From: CAYGOC01 sp964351495 | GTDB taxonomy: Bacteria; Chlamydiota; Chlamydiia; Chlamydiales; SM23-39 | NCBI GenBank assembly: GCA_964351495.1 | Contig: CAYGOC010000012.1 | Span: 1-64,000, forward strand | DNA: 64,000 bases | Direction: 5' to 3' | In this document: positions 8,815 to 16,964 of the stretch, piece by piece | How the letters are laid out: each line of letters begins with the position of its first letter | Position numbering within the stretch: position 1 is the first letter of the stretch | Made by a program: the position numbers and the translations under genes | The notes under the pieces: generated by a model | What the model saw: the letters and a program-made list of their open reading frames with translations, nothing else | Database searches by the model: none | What the model was told of the DNA's origin: nothing

Positions 8815-10035
8815 TTAAAAAAGAGAGTTAATACAGGTTTTTAGAAAGTCTTCTATGGGTATACCAGATTTGCCAATGATTAGCGCTTTATAGGGATTAT
8901 ACATTTTCACAAAGCTGTTTATTCCGGAAAAATTCTCTTTTTTAGAGGAGCTTTTTACTTCCAAAGCAATGATTTTCTCTCCTTTTTTGAGTACAAAATC
9001 AACCTCTTGGTTTTTTTCTCTCCAGTAAAATAGCTCAATTTGACTGCCCCTTATTTGGTTTAACAAATGAGCTCCTACAGCAGACTCTACGAGCCTTCCC
9101 CAGTACTCTTTGTTTTCTTTTGCCTCTTGCAAGGATTTTCCCATCTGAGCGCTCATTAAAGCTGTATTGAAAACTTGTAGTTTTGGGCTAGAGGTTTTAC
9201 TTCTTGTCTTTTGCATAGCAAACTTAAAAATGCCGGTTATCAGGCCCGCTCCTGATAAAAGTTCTAGATAATGAGCTAGTGTGGTTGTATTTCCGGCATC
9301 GTCTAATTGACCAAGCATTTTTTGAAAAGATAATATTTGAGAAGAGTAAGTACACCCAAGTTGAAAGAGTCTTCTTAGTAAAATGGGTTTATTTACTTGG
9401 GTCATAAGAAGAATATCTCTAGAGATGGTTGTTTCTATTAAAGAGTCATTAATGTAGTTTTCCCATCTGGAAAATTGATTGTTTTGTACAAAAGAAGCAG
9501 GTCCTGGATATCCCCCATAAAAGATAAAAGAATCAATATCCCAAGAAAAAGCAGAGTGCATTTCAGAGAAAAACCAGTGAGTGACGGGAAGAATTTCAAA
9601 TCTTCCTGCCAAGCTTTCTGCAAGGCCTTTCTGCATAAGCCAAGGAGAAGAACCTAGAATCAGTACTTTTATATTCTGTTTGGCTTTGGTGTCTTCATCC
9701 CAAAGCTTTTTTATCAAAGAAGACCATCCGGGAATTTTTTGCACTTCGTCTATGATAAGAAGCACCGGGGTATTATCTTTTGCGAGATCTCTAGCTATCT
9801 GCCACTGGGTTTCTATCCAAGAAAGGTTTTCTAAGGTAGCGGTATCTGCAGAATTATAGTGCGTGGGTATTGAAAGGGTCTCTTCTATCTGGGAGGATAT
9901 AGTAGTTTTTCCCACTTGCCTTGGACCTAAAAGAACTTGGATGAATTTTCTCGGTTCTTTTAGCCTATTGATAAGTTCTTGGTAAATCTTTCTATAAATC
10001 ATGAAAGAATCCTTTTCACTCATTATATTGAGCAT
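8815..10035 (-). CDS. ATP-binding protein, AAA_14/DUF4143 family
   Basis: A 406-residue protein with a Walker A GPRQVGKTT (about residue 37), Walker B-like VLLIIDEVQKIPGW and sensor LILGSSPWLM, followed by a C-terminal DUF4143 domain with the nuclease-like pattern ELFYWREKNQEVDFVLKKGEKIIALEVKSS. These proteins are widespread and often horizontally spread; their role is unsettled. ATG at 10035 and ATG at 10023 are both possible and neither has a clear Shine-Dalgarno site. It stands alone on the minus strand, inserted between two copies of a neighbouring gene's 3' end, so it is probably a later arrival. Confidence 0.9.
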   Translation of the reverse strand: MLNIMSEKDSFMIYRKIYQELINRLKEPRKFIQVLLGPRQVGKTTISSQIEETLSIPTHYNSADTATLENLSWIETQWQIARDLAKDNTPVLLIIDEVQKIPGWSSLIKKLWDEDTKAKQNIKVLILGSSPWLMQKGLAESLAGRFEILPVTHWFFSEMHSAFSWDIDSFIFYGGYPGPASFVQNNQFSRWENYINDSLIETTISRDILLMTQVNKPILLRRLFQLGCTYSSQILSFQKMLGQLDDAGNTTTLAHYLELLSGAGLITGIFKFAMQKTRSKTSSPKLQVFNTALMSAQMGKSLQEAKENKEYWGRLVESAVGAHLLNQIRGSQIELFYWREKNQEVDFVLKKGEKIIALEVKSSSKKENFSGINSFVKMYNPYKALIIGKSGIPIEDFLKTCINSLF

Positions 10036-10046
10036 TTTTGCTCAAT
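10027..10046. promoter_or_regulatory. Perfect palindrome at the ATPase gene start
   Basis: ATTGAGCA-TTTT-TGCTCAAT: eight-base arms around a four-base spacer. It covers the first ATG (10035) and lies four bases before the second (10023). It could be an operator for autoregulation or an mRNA hairpin blocking the start. Confidence 0.5.
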
Positions 10047-10142
10047 GCAATGAGAAAAAATCGATATTTTTTTTAAGTTGTTTACAGTTAAAAAGATATA
10101 ATTAATAAAAAAGAGCATATTGTATAAAAAATGGGGGAAAGA

Positions 10143-10250
10143 TGTAATTCCTACCTTAAATGCATTTGCTCTAGAGATTTTCAACAGACTTGGGGAAACT
10201 TTCTATTTTAAGAGGGAGGAAGCCTCTTAAGGGAGGTTTTCTTTCTTTTC
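10143..10250 (+). repeat. Direct repeat copy 2: orphan 3' end of a family A gene
   Basis: Matches 8679-8786 base for base in length. It reads in the same frame as the end of family A member 3 (NS.LKCICS / shifted residues differ only by substitutions in the parent frame) and includes the same stop and trailing GGGAGGTTTTC. No 5' part of a gene precedes it, so this is a relic left after insertion or replacement by the ATPase gene. It now forms the leader of the next operon. Confidence 0.88.
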
Positions 10251-10297
10251 CCTATTTTGCTACACTTTTTCTCTTAAAGAAGAAGGAAAAGCCTTTT

Positions 10298-11281
10298 ATG
10301 AAAATAGCCATAGTGGGGAGCGGTTTTGCAGGTCTTGCTCTTTCGTATTTTTTAGTAGAGGCTCAAAAAAAATTTTCTATTACCCTTTTTGATCCCAATC
10401 CTTTGGGAGGAAACGCCTCTAATATGGCGGTAGGTTTAATGCACCCTTACATGGGGATTTTTGCTAAAAAAAGCTTTGAAGCGGAAAAAGCTATGGAAGA
10501 GAGCATTCGGCTTTTTCGAGTCGCTGAAAAAGAGATAGGCTCTTCTGTTTTTTCTGAGAAGGGAGTTTTTAGACCCTTAGTAGAGCAAAGGCAAGAGAGC
10601 TCTTTTTTAGCTTTAGCTGAGAAGGAGCCATTTGTTTCTTGGTGGGATGCAGCAAAAGTAGAAAAACACTTTGGCTCTTTTTTATCTCCCGGTTGTGTTG
10701 GAATTTTTTTGGAAAAAGGAGTTTTGGTTGAGAGTAAAAAATACGTACGAGGCCTTTTGCAGTTTTTAGAAAAACAGGGAGTAAAAAGGGTTTTTCAAAA
10801 AGTAAACTCTTTAAAAGAGCTTTCTTCTTTTGATAAAATCGCTGTATGCAGCGGGGAGCATTCTATGGATCTTGTCCCTTCTCTTTCTTCTTTTTTACAA
10901 AAAAGGAGGGGACAAGTTATAGAAGGGAATCTGCCTTGCAAGCCTTTATTTTGTCCTGTTTTAGGAAGAGGTCACATTACCTTTCAAGGGGAAAGGTGCT
11001 TTTTAGGCTCCACTTATGAGACTATGGATACAAGTGAAGAAGAATCTACCCAAAAAAGAGAGGAGCTTCTTATAAGAATAGAAAAGTTTTTCCCGAGCGT
11101 AAAACAGCTTGAGATAAAAAAGATTTGGGTTGGAACAAGGCTTTTTCAGTCTAAAAGCTATCTTCCTTATATTGGGTTTTTAGATGAAAAAACCAGTGTA
11201 TTGACAGCTTTAGGCTCTAGAGGACTTTTATATCATGCCTTTTTTGCTAAAAAATTGGCTAAATCTTGGGTGCAAGGATGA
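10298..11281 (+). CDS. FAD-dependent oxidoreductase, MnmC2-like (DAO family)
   Basis: A 327-residue flavoprotein. The N terminus MKIAIVGSGFAGLALSY is an ADP-binding Rossmann motif. Further blocks resemble the C-terminal (FAD) half of MnmC, which removes the carboxymethyl group from cmnm5U34 in tRNA: NMAVGLMHPYMG, KRRGQV, GHITFQGERCFLGSTYE and, near the end, TALGSRGLLYHA. No methyltransferase half is attached. Chlamydia has a comparable protein labelled D-amino acid dehydrogenase. Start 10298 is clear from the Rossmann motif. Stop and next start overlap (ATGA). The tRNA role is an inference from motifs. Confidence 0.82.
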   Translation: MKIAIVGSGFAGLALSYFLVEAQKKFSITLFDPNPLGGNASNMAVGLMHPYMGIFAKKSFEAEKAMEESIRLFRVAEKEIGSSVFSEKGVFRPLVEQRQESSFLALAEKEPFVSWWDAAKVEKHFGSFLSPGCVGIFLEKGVLVESKKYVRGLLQFLEKQGVKRVFQKVNSLKELSSFDKIAVCSGEHSMDLVPSLSSFLQKRRGQVIEGNLPCKPLFCPVLGRGHITFQGERCFLGSTYETMDTSEEESTQKREELLIRIEKFFPSVKQLEIKKIWVGTRLFQSKSYLPYIGFLDEKTSVLTALGSRGLLYHAFFAKKLAKSWVQG

Positions 11282-12054
11282 AGCGAGACCATATGCTATT
11301 TTTAGGAACCGGGGGATCTATGGGTGTTCCCGTTATGGGGTGCAGCTGTCCTGTATGTGTCAGTAAAGATCCTTGTAATAAACGGTTTCGCCCTTCTGTT
11401 TTGCTCCATATAAAGGGAAAAAATATCGTAATCGATGCAGGACCCGATATTCGAGATCAAGTTTTACAGTATGGCATAAATCGATTAGATGGTCTGATCT
11501 TAACGCATATTCATTATGACCACATAGGGGGAATAGATGAGCTTAGAGCCTTTAACTTTATCCAAAAAGAGGCGATTCCCTGTCTTTCTTCTAAAGAGAC
11601 CAAAGAGGATTTAGAAAGAACTAAAAGCCATATTTTCTCGTTTCATGAAGAAACGAAAAAACCCACCAAACTCTCTTTTCAGCTTTTAGAGGAAGAAGAG
11701 GGGGAGACTGTTTTTTTAGGGGTAAAAATAAGGTATACCTCCTTTTTTCAAAAAGAGGTGAAAGTAAATGGATTTCGGGTGAATAATATGGCTTATATAT
11801 CGGATATAAAAACCTATAAACCTTCTATTTTTGCTTTTTTACAAGGGGTAGATACTTTGGTTTTGAGTGTATTAAGAGAGGGCTCTTCTCCTTCTCATCT
11901 TTCTTTGGAAGAGGGGATTGCCTTTTCTAAAAAGGTGGGAGCTAAAAATACGTATTTTACCCATATTGCTCATGAAATAGACCATGAAAAGACAAGTAGA
12001 AAGCTGCCCCACGGTATAGAGATTGCCTATGATGGACTGGAGCTTGCCTTATGA
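11278..12054 (+). CDS. Metallo-beta-lactamase-fold hydrolase, PhnP-like
   Basis: A 258-residue MBL-fold protein with N-terminal LFLGTGGSMGVPV, a CSCPVC zinc-like cluster close to it as in PhnP/YycJ relatives, and the metal site THIHYDHIGG. Further ligands lie in VLREG...SHLSLEEG and YFTHIAHEIDHE. Likely a phosphodiesterase acting on a nucleotide or cyclic phosphate; the substrate is unknown. ATG 11278 gives a four-base overlap with the upstream flavoprotein. The stop overlaps hflX, forming a tight three-gene operon with an order also seen in Chlamydia (from memory). Confidence 0.87.
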   Translation: MKRDHMLFLGTGGSMGVPVMGCSCPVCVSKDPCNKRFRPSVLLHIKGKNIVIDAGPDIRDQVLQYGINRLDGLILTHIHYDHIGGIDELRAFNFIQKEAIPCLSSKETKEDLERTKSHIFSFHEETKKPTKLSFQLLEEEEGETVFLGVKIRYTSFFQKEVKVNGFRVNNMAYISDIKTYKPSIFAFLQGVDTLVLSVLREGSSPSHLSLEEGIAFSKKVGAKNTYFTHIAHEIDHEKTSRKLPHGIEIAYDGLELAL

Positions 12055-13382
12055 AAAAAGAAGAAAGTTTTAGTGTAAAAGAAGGAAGATTAGAGGACTT
12101 TGGACAAAAAGAGAGAGCTCTTTTAATCGGAGTTTATCCAACTTCAAAAGAAAAAGAAGAGCAAAGAGAGTTTTTAGAGGAGCTGAAAAGGCTTTCTACC
12201 ACATATGGATTGGATCCGGTGTCACTTCACCTTTGTCCATTAAGACAAATAAGTGCAGCTACCTTTTTAGGAAAAGGAAAAGTAGAAGAGATAGCTAAAA
12301 AGGTGGAAGAAGAAAAGATCGATATTGTGGTGATGGATGAAGAGATATCTCCTCAGCAGCAAAAAAACCTTGAGAAAGCTTTTAAAAGGCCTGTCATAGA
12401 TAGATCAGAGTTAATCTTAGGTGTATTTGCTAAAAGAGCCCAAACAAAAGAGGCGAAAGTACAAGTACAGCTTGCAAAATATGAATATCAGCTTCCCAGA
12501 CTGGCTAAGATGTGGGGCCACTTAGGTAGACAAAGAACGGGAGGAGGCTCCGGAAAAGGAGGAGGCTACTTAAGAGGGGAGGGAGAAAAACAAATTGAAA
12601 TAGACCGTAAGATTGTAAAAAAAGAAATCTCCCATCTTAAAAAACAGCTGCAAGAGATTAAAGGGCAAAGGTTAAGGCAAAGAGAGGCTAGAAAAGAAAA
12701 AGGGGTCCCCACTTTTGCTTTGATAGGATACACCAACGCAGGAAAGTCAACTCTACTAAATGCCCTTACAAAAGCAAATGTATTTGTAGAAGATAAGCTT
12801 TTTGCTACTTTAGACACGAAGACTTGCCAATATATTCTCCCCTCAAAAGAGAAAATCCTTTTAATCGATACGGTAGGATTTATCCGAAAACTACCACACC
12901 ATTTAGTAGCTTCTTTTAAAAGCACCCTAGAAGAGCTTACCTATGCAGACGCTTTTTTACACGTAATCGATGTAGCAGATCCAAGTGCCAAAGAGCAAGC
13001 AAAAGTGGCCTTGACCCTTTTACAAGAATTTAAGGTACAAGATAAGCCTCTTATTACGATTTTAAATAAAGTAGACTCTCTGCCCCAAAAAGGAGGACTT
13101 CCCTCTCTTTTTTATGCCTTAAAAAATAGCGTGAAGGTGTCTGCTAAACATAAACAAGGCTTTGATAAGCTGGTTCAAAAAATAGAGAAAGTACTCTCCC
13201 TATTTCGAAAAAAGGTAAAGCTTAGGATCCCCCAAAAAGAGTATTCTCTTTTTTGTAAGTTAAAAGAGATAGGAAAAATCTTAGGAGAAATAGAGTATGA
13301 GGACAATGATATGGTCTTCAACTTAGAGCTTCCTAAAGCTTGGATCGGGAAGGTAAAGCCCTATTTAGAGAAAAAGCACTAG
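12051..13382 (+). CDS. hflX: Ribosome-associated GTPase HflX
   Basis: A 443-residue GTPase that splits stalled or stressed ribosomes. Residues 1-170 form the HflX N-terminal domain, then a glycine-rich linker (GRQRTGGGSGKGGG) and coiled coil lead to the G domain: G1 GYTNAGKST, G3 DTVGF, G4 NKVD and G5 SAK. The C-terminal domain is complete. It is translationally coupled to the upstream MBL gene. Its stop TAG is part of CTAG shared with the convergent marC-family gene. Confidence 0.95.
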   Translation: MKKEESFSVKEGRLEDFGQKERALLIGVYPTSKEKEEQREFLEELKRLSTTYGLDPVSLHLCPLRQISAATFLGKGKVEEIAKKVEEEKIDIVVMDEEISPQQQKNLEKAFKRPVIDRSELILGVFAKRAQTKEAKVQVQLAKYEYQLPRLAKMWGHLGRQRTGGGSGKGGGYLRGEGEKQIEIDRKIVKKEISHLKKQLQEIKGQRLRQREARKEKGVPTFALIGYTNAGKSTLLNALTKANVFVEDKLFATLDTKTCQYILPSKEKILLIDTVGFIRKLPHHLVASFKSTLEELTYADAFLHVIDVADPSAKEQAKVALTLLQEFKVQDKPLITILNKVDSLPQKGGLPSLFYALKNSVKVSAKHKQGFDKLVQKIEKVLSLFRKKVKLRIPQKEYSLFCKLKEIGKILGEIEYEDNDMVFNLELPKAWIGKVKPYLEKKH

Positions 13383-13972
13383 AAGAAGTACTTTTTCACC
13401 AGGTCTATAACTCCTTTAGCAAACATTTGCACCCCAATTAAGCTCACAATCATACCTCCTAGTCTTTCCACCGCTTTTAACCCCTTTTCTCCGATGAATT
13501 TTCTCAAATAAGAGGATACTAATATGACAGAAAGAGAAAGGGCCCATGCTAAAAAAGCGGCGGCCGCTACGGTAAAGGGATTGCCTAGCTTTTCTGTGTA
13601 AACCATTACCATAGCAATAGAGCCGGGGCCGGCTATTACGGGAATAGCAATAGGAACCACCAAGGGTTCGTGTTTAGGAAGCCCGGAAATATCTGTGTCT
13701 TTAGGAAAAATCATAGTCAAAGAGATAATAAAAAGAAGGATTCCTCCTGAGATGCCAATTACGGAGCTGTCAACTCCTAAAACGGATAAAATCCAGTTCC
13801 CGAAAAAAATGAAAAGAAGAAGAATCGCCAAGGCAATTAAGAGCTCTCGGACAATAATTTTACGCTGTCTTTTGTGATCATAAGGAGCCAAGATAGCCAT
13901 GAACAAGGGGATTTGCCCCAGAGAATTTAATATGAAAAAGATTGAAAAAGCTATATTGACGAAGCTAAGCAT
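13379..13972 (-). CDS. MarC family integral membrane protein
   Basis: A 197-residue protein with six hydrophobic segments and the MarC-family motifs FFILNSLGQIPLF near the N terminus and IPVIAGPGSIAMVMVYTE in the middle. The family's function is unresolved (once linked to antibiotic resistance; some members are proposed transporters). Length is normal. It overlaps the hflX stop by four bases and has a 225-base upstream region with no further gene. Confidence 0.88.
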   Translation of the reverse strand: MLSFVNIAFSIFFILNSLGQIPLFMAILAPYDHKRQRKIIVRELLIALAILLLFIFFGNWILSVLGVDSSVIGISGGILLFIISLTMIFPKDTDISGLPKHEPLVVPIAIPVIAGPGSIAMVMVYTEKLGNPFTVAAAAFLAWALSLSVILVSSYLRKFIGEKGLKAVERLGGMIVSLIGVQMFAKGVIDLVKKYFF

Positions 13973-14197
13973 ACGGTTTTCCTGTTTTTCTAATTTAGAA
14001 GATACAGAAAAAAAGCTTTAAATTCTACTGAATAGAAGAAAATCCAGAAAAAGAAAGGGGTTTTAAGTTTTTTATTCTTAATAACAAGGAGATTTTTTTT
14101 GTGTTAGTAAATTTTTTTAGTGACAAACCTTTTAGTTTGAAGTACCATAAAGTTAAAGGTGACGTGCCTTGAAAATAGGAAACGCTTAGGGGGTTTC

Positions 14198-14449
14198 ATG
14201 AGATGTATCAGGTTCTTAGCTCTACTTTTGATTATTGTAGGTGCTCTTAACTGGGGGCTTTGGGGATTTTTCCAGTATGATTTAGTAGCCTCTTTATTTG
14301 GAGGACCTTCTTCTGGTCTTTCTAGATTGATTTACTCTTTGGTAGGAATTTCTGGTTTATACGGGATCAGTTTTTTCTTTCATAGTTGCCATAGCTCTTG
14401 TAATAAGGGCGGATGTTGTTCTCAAAGAGACAATCAAAACAAACAATAG
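14198..14449 (+). CDS. DUF378 family small membrane protein
   Basis: An 83-residue protein with two hydrophobic segments and the DUF378 hallmarks ALNWGLWGFFQYDLV and LIYSLVGISGLYG. The tail is Cys/His-rich (HSCHSS, CCS), which could bind metal; this is an inference. ATG 14198 is preferred over a GTG at 14159 because TTAGGGGG precedes it and family similarity starts there. It is followed at once by a strong terminator. Confidence 0.8.
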   Translation: MRCIRFLALLLIIVGALNWGLWGFFQYDLVASLFGGPSSGLSRLIYSLVGISGLYGISFFFHSCHSSCNKGGCCSQRDNQNKQ

Positions 14450-14460
14450 TATATCATTTT

Positions 14461-14491
14461 AGAAGGGGTTTTATTACCCCTTCTTTTTTTT
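14461..14491 (+). terminator. Intrinsic terminator of the DUF378 gene
   Basis: A perfect nine-base stem AGAAGGGGT/ACCCCTTCT with a six-base loop is followed by seven T. The T tract runs directly into the ATG of the next gene at 14492. Confidence 0.9.
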
Positions 14492-15358
14492 ATGCAGATT
14501 CTTCTTGCAGGCTCTTCCGGTTTTATAGGTTCGTATCTTCTCTCTTCTTTTACCAAAAGGGGAGATGTGGTGGTATCTTTAAGTAGAAAAGATTTCTTAC
14601 TAGATACCCAGCTTTTAGCAAAGAAACTAGAAGGGATAGATGTGGTAATTAATCTTGTCGGAGAGTCTATCTTCTCTTTTTGGACCAAAAAGAAAAAGCA
14701 AAGGATTTTACAAAGCCGCCTTTTTGCTACAGAAAAACTGGTAGAGGCTATGAAGCTTTTATCGGTCAAACCGCAAGTTTTTTTATCTGCTTCCGGTATT
14801 GGAATCTATAAAGAAACAGAAAGCCCTGTCTCGGAAGAGGGAGAAAAAGGAAGCTCTTTTCTGGCTTTTGTATGCAAGGAATGGGAGAAAAAAGCAGAAG
14901 AGGCTAAAAACCTGGGAATACGAACCCTTTTTATCCGTTTTGGAACAGTTTTAGGGAAGGGAGGTTTTTTGCAAAAAGCCTCTTTTCCAGCCAGGTGGGG
15001 ACTCTTTCCTATCTTGGGAAAAGGAAACCAGTTTTTTAGCTGGATTGATATAGAAGATCTATTCTTAGCTATCTGCTTTGTTATAAAAAATCCCTCTTTA
15101 GAAGGGCCCATCAACTTTTGTTCCCCTTTTTTTCTCACGCAAAAAAGGGTGGCAGCTGATATAAACGGGGGAAGAACCTTTTTAAGGATACCTTCGTTTT
15201 TTATTTCCTTGGCTTTTAAAGAGATGGGAGAAGAGCTTCTTTTAAAGGGACAAAAAGTAAGCCCGGAAAAACTAGTAAGGGAAGAGTTTTTGTTTAAGAC
15301 TCCCCGTTTTATAGACTCTTTAAAAAAGCATGGTATAGGAAAATGGAAAAAAAAATAA
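14492..15358 (+). CDS. TIGR01777-family epimerase (SDR superfamily, YfcH/SulA-like)
   Basis: A 288-residue protein with the extended-SDR NAD(P) motif AGSSGFIGSYL at the very N terminus, then the family's ALSASGIGIY-type segment (FLSASGIGIYKET), RFGTVLGKGG, FSWIDIEDL and a C-terminal DUF1731 region. Such proteins act on nucleotide sugars or in division-linked roles in some bacteria; the substrate is unknown. The first ATG follows directly on the T tract of an intrinsic terminator and has no Shine-Dalgarno site, yet the Rossmann motif requires this start. It overlaps the next gene by 16 bases. Confidence 0.9.
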   Translation: MQILLAGSSGFIGSYLLSSFTKRGDVVVSLSRKDFLLDTQLLAKKLEGIDVVINLVGESIFSFWTKKKKQRILQSRLFATEKLVEAMKLLSVKPQVFLSASGIGIYKETESPVSEEGEKGSSFLAFVCKEWEKKAEEAKNLGIRTLFIRFGTVLGKGGFLQKASFPARWGLFPILGKGNQFFSWIDIEDLFLAICFVIKNPSLEGPINFCSPFFLTQKRVAADINGGRTFLRIPSFFISLAFKEMGEELLLKGQKVSPEKLVREEFLFKTPRFIDSLKKHGIGKWKKK

Positions 15359-15957
15359 ATCCGTGGCTCAGCATTTGGTTTTCTCCTAGAAAAACAGTTC
15401 GGTATCTTTTAGATACAAACCCGAAAAGAGCCTTTTTCAAGCTCTGCTTCATTTCGAGCCTCTCTTTTTTTGTGTATAAGGAGGGCTTTTTTCTCTCTCT
15501 TGTTTTTTTAAAAAAACCTCTTTTCCCTATATATCTTGCTCTTTCTCTTCTCATTTTTTTTGCTGTAGGGATTCTTTTTATTTTGTTTGAGACTACCCTT
15601 ACCTACCTTTCAGGAAGAATTCTAAAGGGAAAGGCTTCTTGGATAGAGCTAAGATCGGTTGTTAGCTGGTCTAGACTTCCTCTGATTGTATATATTTTTT
15701 TGCCCTTTTTCTTTTTTCCTGCAATGGTGCGCGACTCTTGGGGTTTTTTGGCTGTTTTAGGGGCTCTTCTTACATTTTTTTCCTGGATAGAATGTGCTGT
15801 AATATGGATTGTGGGAGTTTCCGAAGCGCAGCATTTTTCCAAAAAAAGGGCTTTTGCTAGCCTCTTTCTGAATCTTGCTTTTTACTTTCTCTTCATTACG
15901 GTTTTTTTGGGATTGATTATGCTGGTTTCCAGCTTGTTAAACGGAAGAGGTTTTTAA
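15343..15957 (+). CDS. YIP1-family membrane protein
   Basis: A 204-residue protein with five hydrophobic segments. The N terminus KINPWLSIWFSPRKTVRYLL matches the entry motif seen in bacterial YIP1-domain proteins (W..IW..PR.T). Function in bacteria is unknown. It begins inside the end of the epimerase gene and ends in TTAA shared with rnhC on the other strand. Confidence 0.72.
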   Translation: MEKKINPWLSIWFSPRKTVRYLLDTNPKRAFFKLCFISSLSFFVYKEGFFLSLVFLKKPLFPIYLALSLLIFFAVGILFILFETTLTYLSGRILKGKASWIELRSVVSWSRLPLIVYIFLPFFFFPAMVRDSWGFLAVLGALLTFFSWIECAVIWIVGVSEAQHFSKKRAFASLFLNLAFYFLFITVFLGLIMLVSSLLNGRGF

Positions 15958-16856
15958 GAGAGGCTTCTTGTAACCTCTTCAAAGGTTTTAAAATGGGTTT
16001 TACAAACGCTTTCTAGAGCGCTAATTCCTTTTTTTAAGGCAATTTCCCTGGCTGTTTCAAAAACCTTTTTAGAGGCGCCTTTAGGTAAAAGAAAACCGGA
16101 CTCTTCTGAGAGTTTTTCTAAAGATTGCAAAAAGGTCATCCTCGCTAAAATAGAAGCTGCCGCTACAACAGGATCGCTTTCAGCGCGAACCATTTGCTTT
16201 ACCTTTAAGGGAAGTCCTTTTTTTTCTACCATATTTTCTATAATAGACTCATGGGCAAAGCGATCTACAATAGCTAAAGGACTTTGAGTCTTTTGGAAAA
16301 GGGCTTCCATACAAGCTACATGAGCCCATGCTAACAGGATATTTAGGTTTTTCATCTTAGCATAGAGTTCGTTATATTTTTTGGGAAAAAGCACGACAGA
16401 ATGAGAAACCACAGTCTCTTTTATTTTTTTACCCAGTTTCAAAATGGCACTATCAGAAAAAGACTTGCTATCTCTGACTCCCAGTTCAATCAGCTTTTGT
16501 ATAGAGGAAGTATCTGCAAAAACTCCGACAACACAAAGGGGGCCGAAAAAATCCCCTTTTCCCGTTTCATCCGAACCTATTCTAGGAGAGAAATCGGTAT
16601 TTGCATGGGGATACGTGTAGGAAAGATTTTGTAAAATTTCCGGTTCTAAATAAAACTCGATAAATTCTTCTTTTTCTTTTCCTTGTACGGTAAGAGCTCC
16701 TGAGGTGTATAAAGTAACGGAAAGCCCTTTTTTTTTGGCTTGAAAAAGCGTATAGGCCGGGATGCTGAGAGAAAAATCTTGAGATAGCAGATCTTGTTTT
16801 AGTTTTTCTGCCAGCTTTAGATCAATTTTCGTAGAAAAACAGCTTGGTTTTTTCAT
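15954..16856 (-). CDS. rnhC: Ribonuclease HIII
   Basis: A 300-residue RNase that cuts RNA in RNA-DNA hybrids. The N-terminal TBP-like substrate-binding domain is followed by the catalytic core beginning GSDETGKGDFFGPL (metal-binding Asp and Glu) and VRDSKSFSD, with a second acidic position in AIVDRF and RAESDPVVAAASILAR. Start 16856 is chosen for AAAGGGA upstream and for length. Divergent from rodZ, as in Chlamydia (from memory). Confidence 0.93.
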   Translation of the reverse strand: MKKPSCFSTKIDLKLAEKLKQDLLSQDFSLSIPAYTLFQAKKKGLSVTLYTSGALTVQGKEKEEFIEFYLEPEILQNLSYTYPHANTDFSPRIGSDETGKGDFFGPLCVVGVFADTSSIQKLIELGVRDSKSFSDSAILKLGKKIKETVVSHSVVLFPKKYNELYAKMKNLNILLAWAHVACMEALFQKTQSPLAIVDRFAHESIIENMVEKKGLPLKVKQMVRAESDPVVAAASILARMTFLQSLEKLSEESGFLLPKGASKKVFETAREIALKKGISALESVCKTHFKTFEEVTRSLS

Positions 16857-16913
16857 AGAGGTCCCTTTCCTTCCCTCGATTATAGCGAAAGAAAAGGTTT
16901 GCAGAAATGGATT

Positions 16914-16943
16914 TTGCGCCAAATCGAAGAAAAATGGTAAAAT
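16914..16943 (+). promoter_or_regulatory. Candidate sigma66-type promoter for rodZ
   Basis: TTGCGC and TAAAAT are separated by 18 bases. A transcript would start near 16950, leaving a leader of about 15 bases before the ATG at 16965. Confidence 0.4.
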
Positions 16944-16964
16944 GGAGATAAAAAAGGGTTTTTT

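Noticed and set aside
10078..10102. TTGTTT and TATAAT upstream of the oxidoreductase operon, as a promoter
   Set aside because: The -10 box is good but the spacer is only 13 bases; no better -35 was found, so it was not listed as a feature.
8679..10250. The repeat-flanked ATPase gene as a composite transposon
   Set aside because: The repeats are the coding 3' end of a neighbouring gene, are not inverted-repeat ends, and no transposase or integrase is present.
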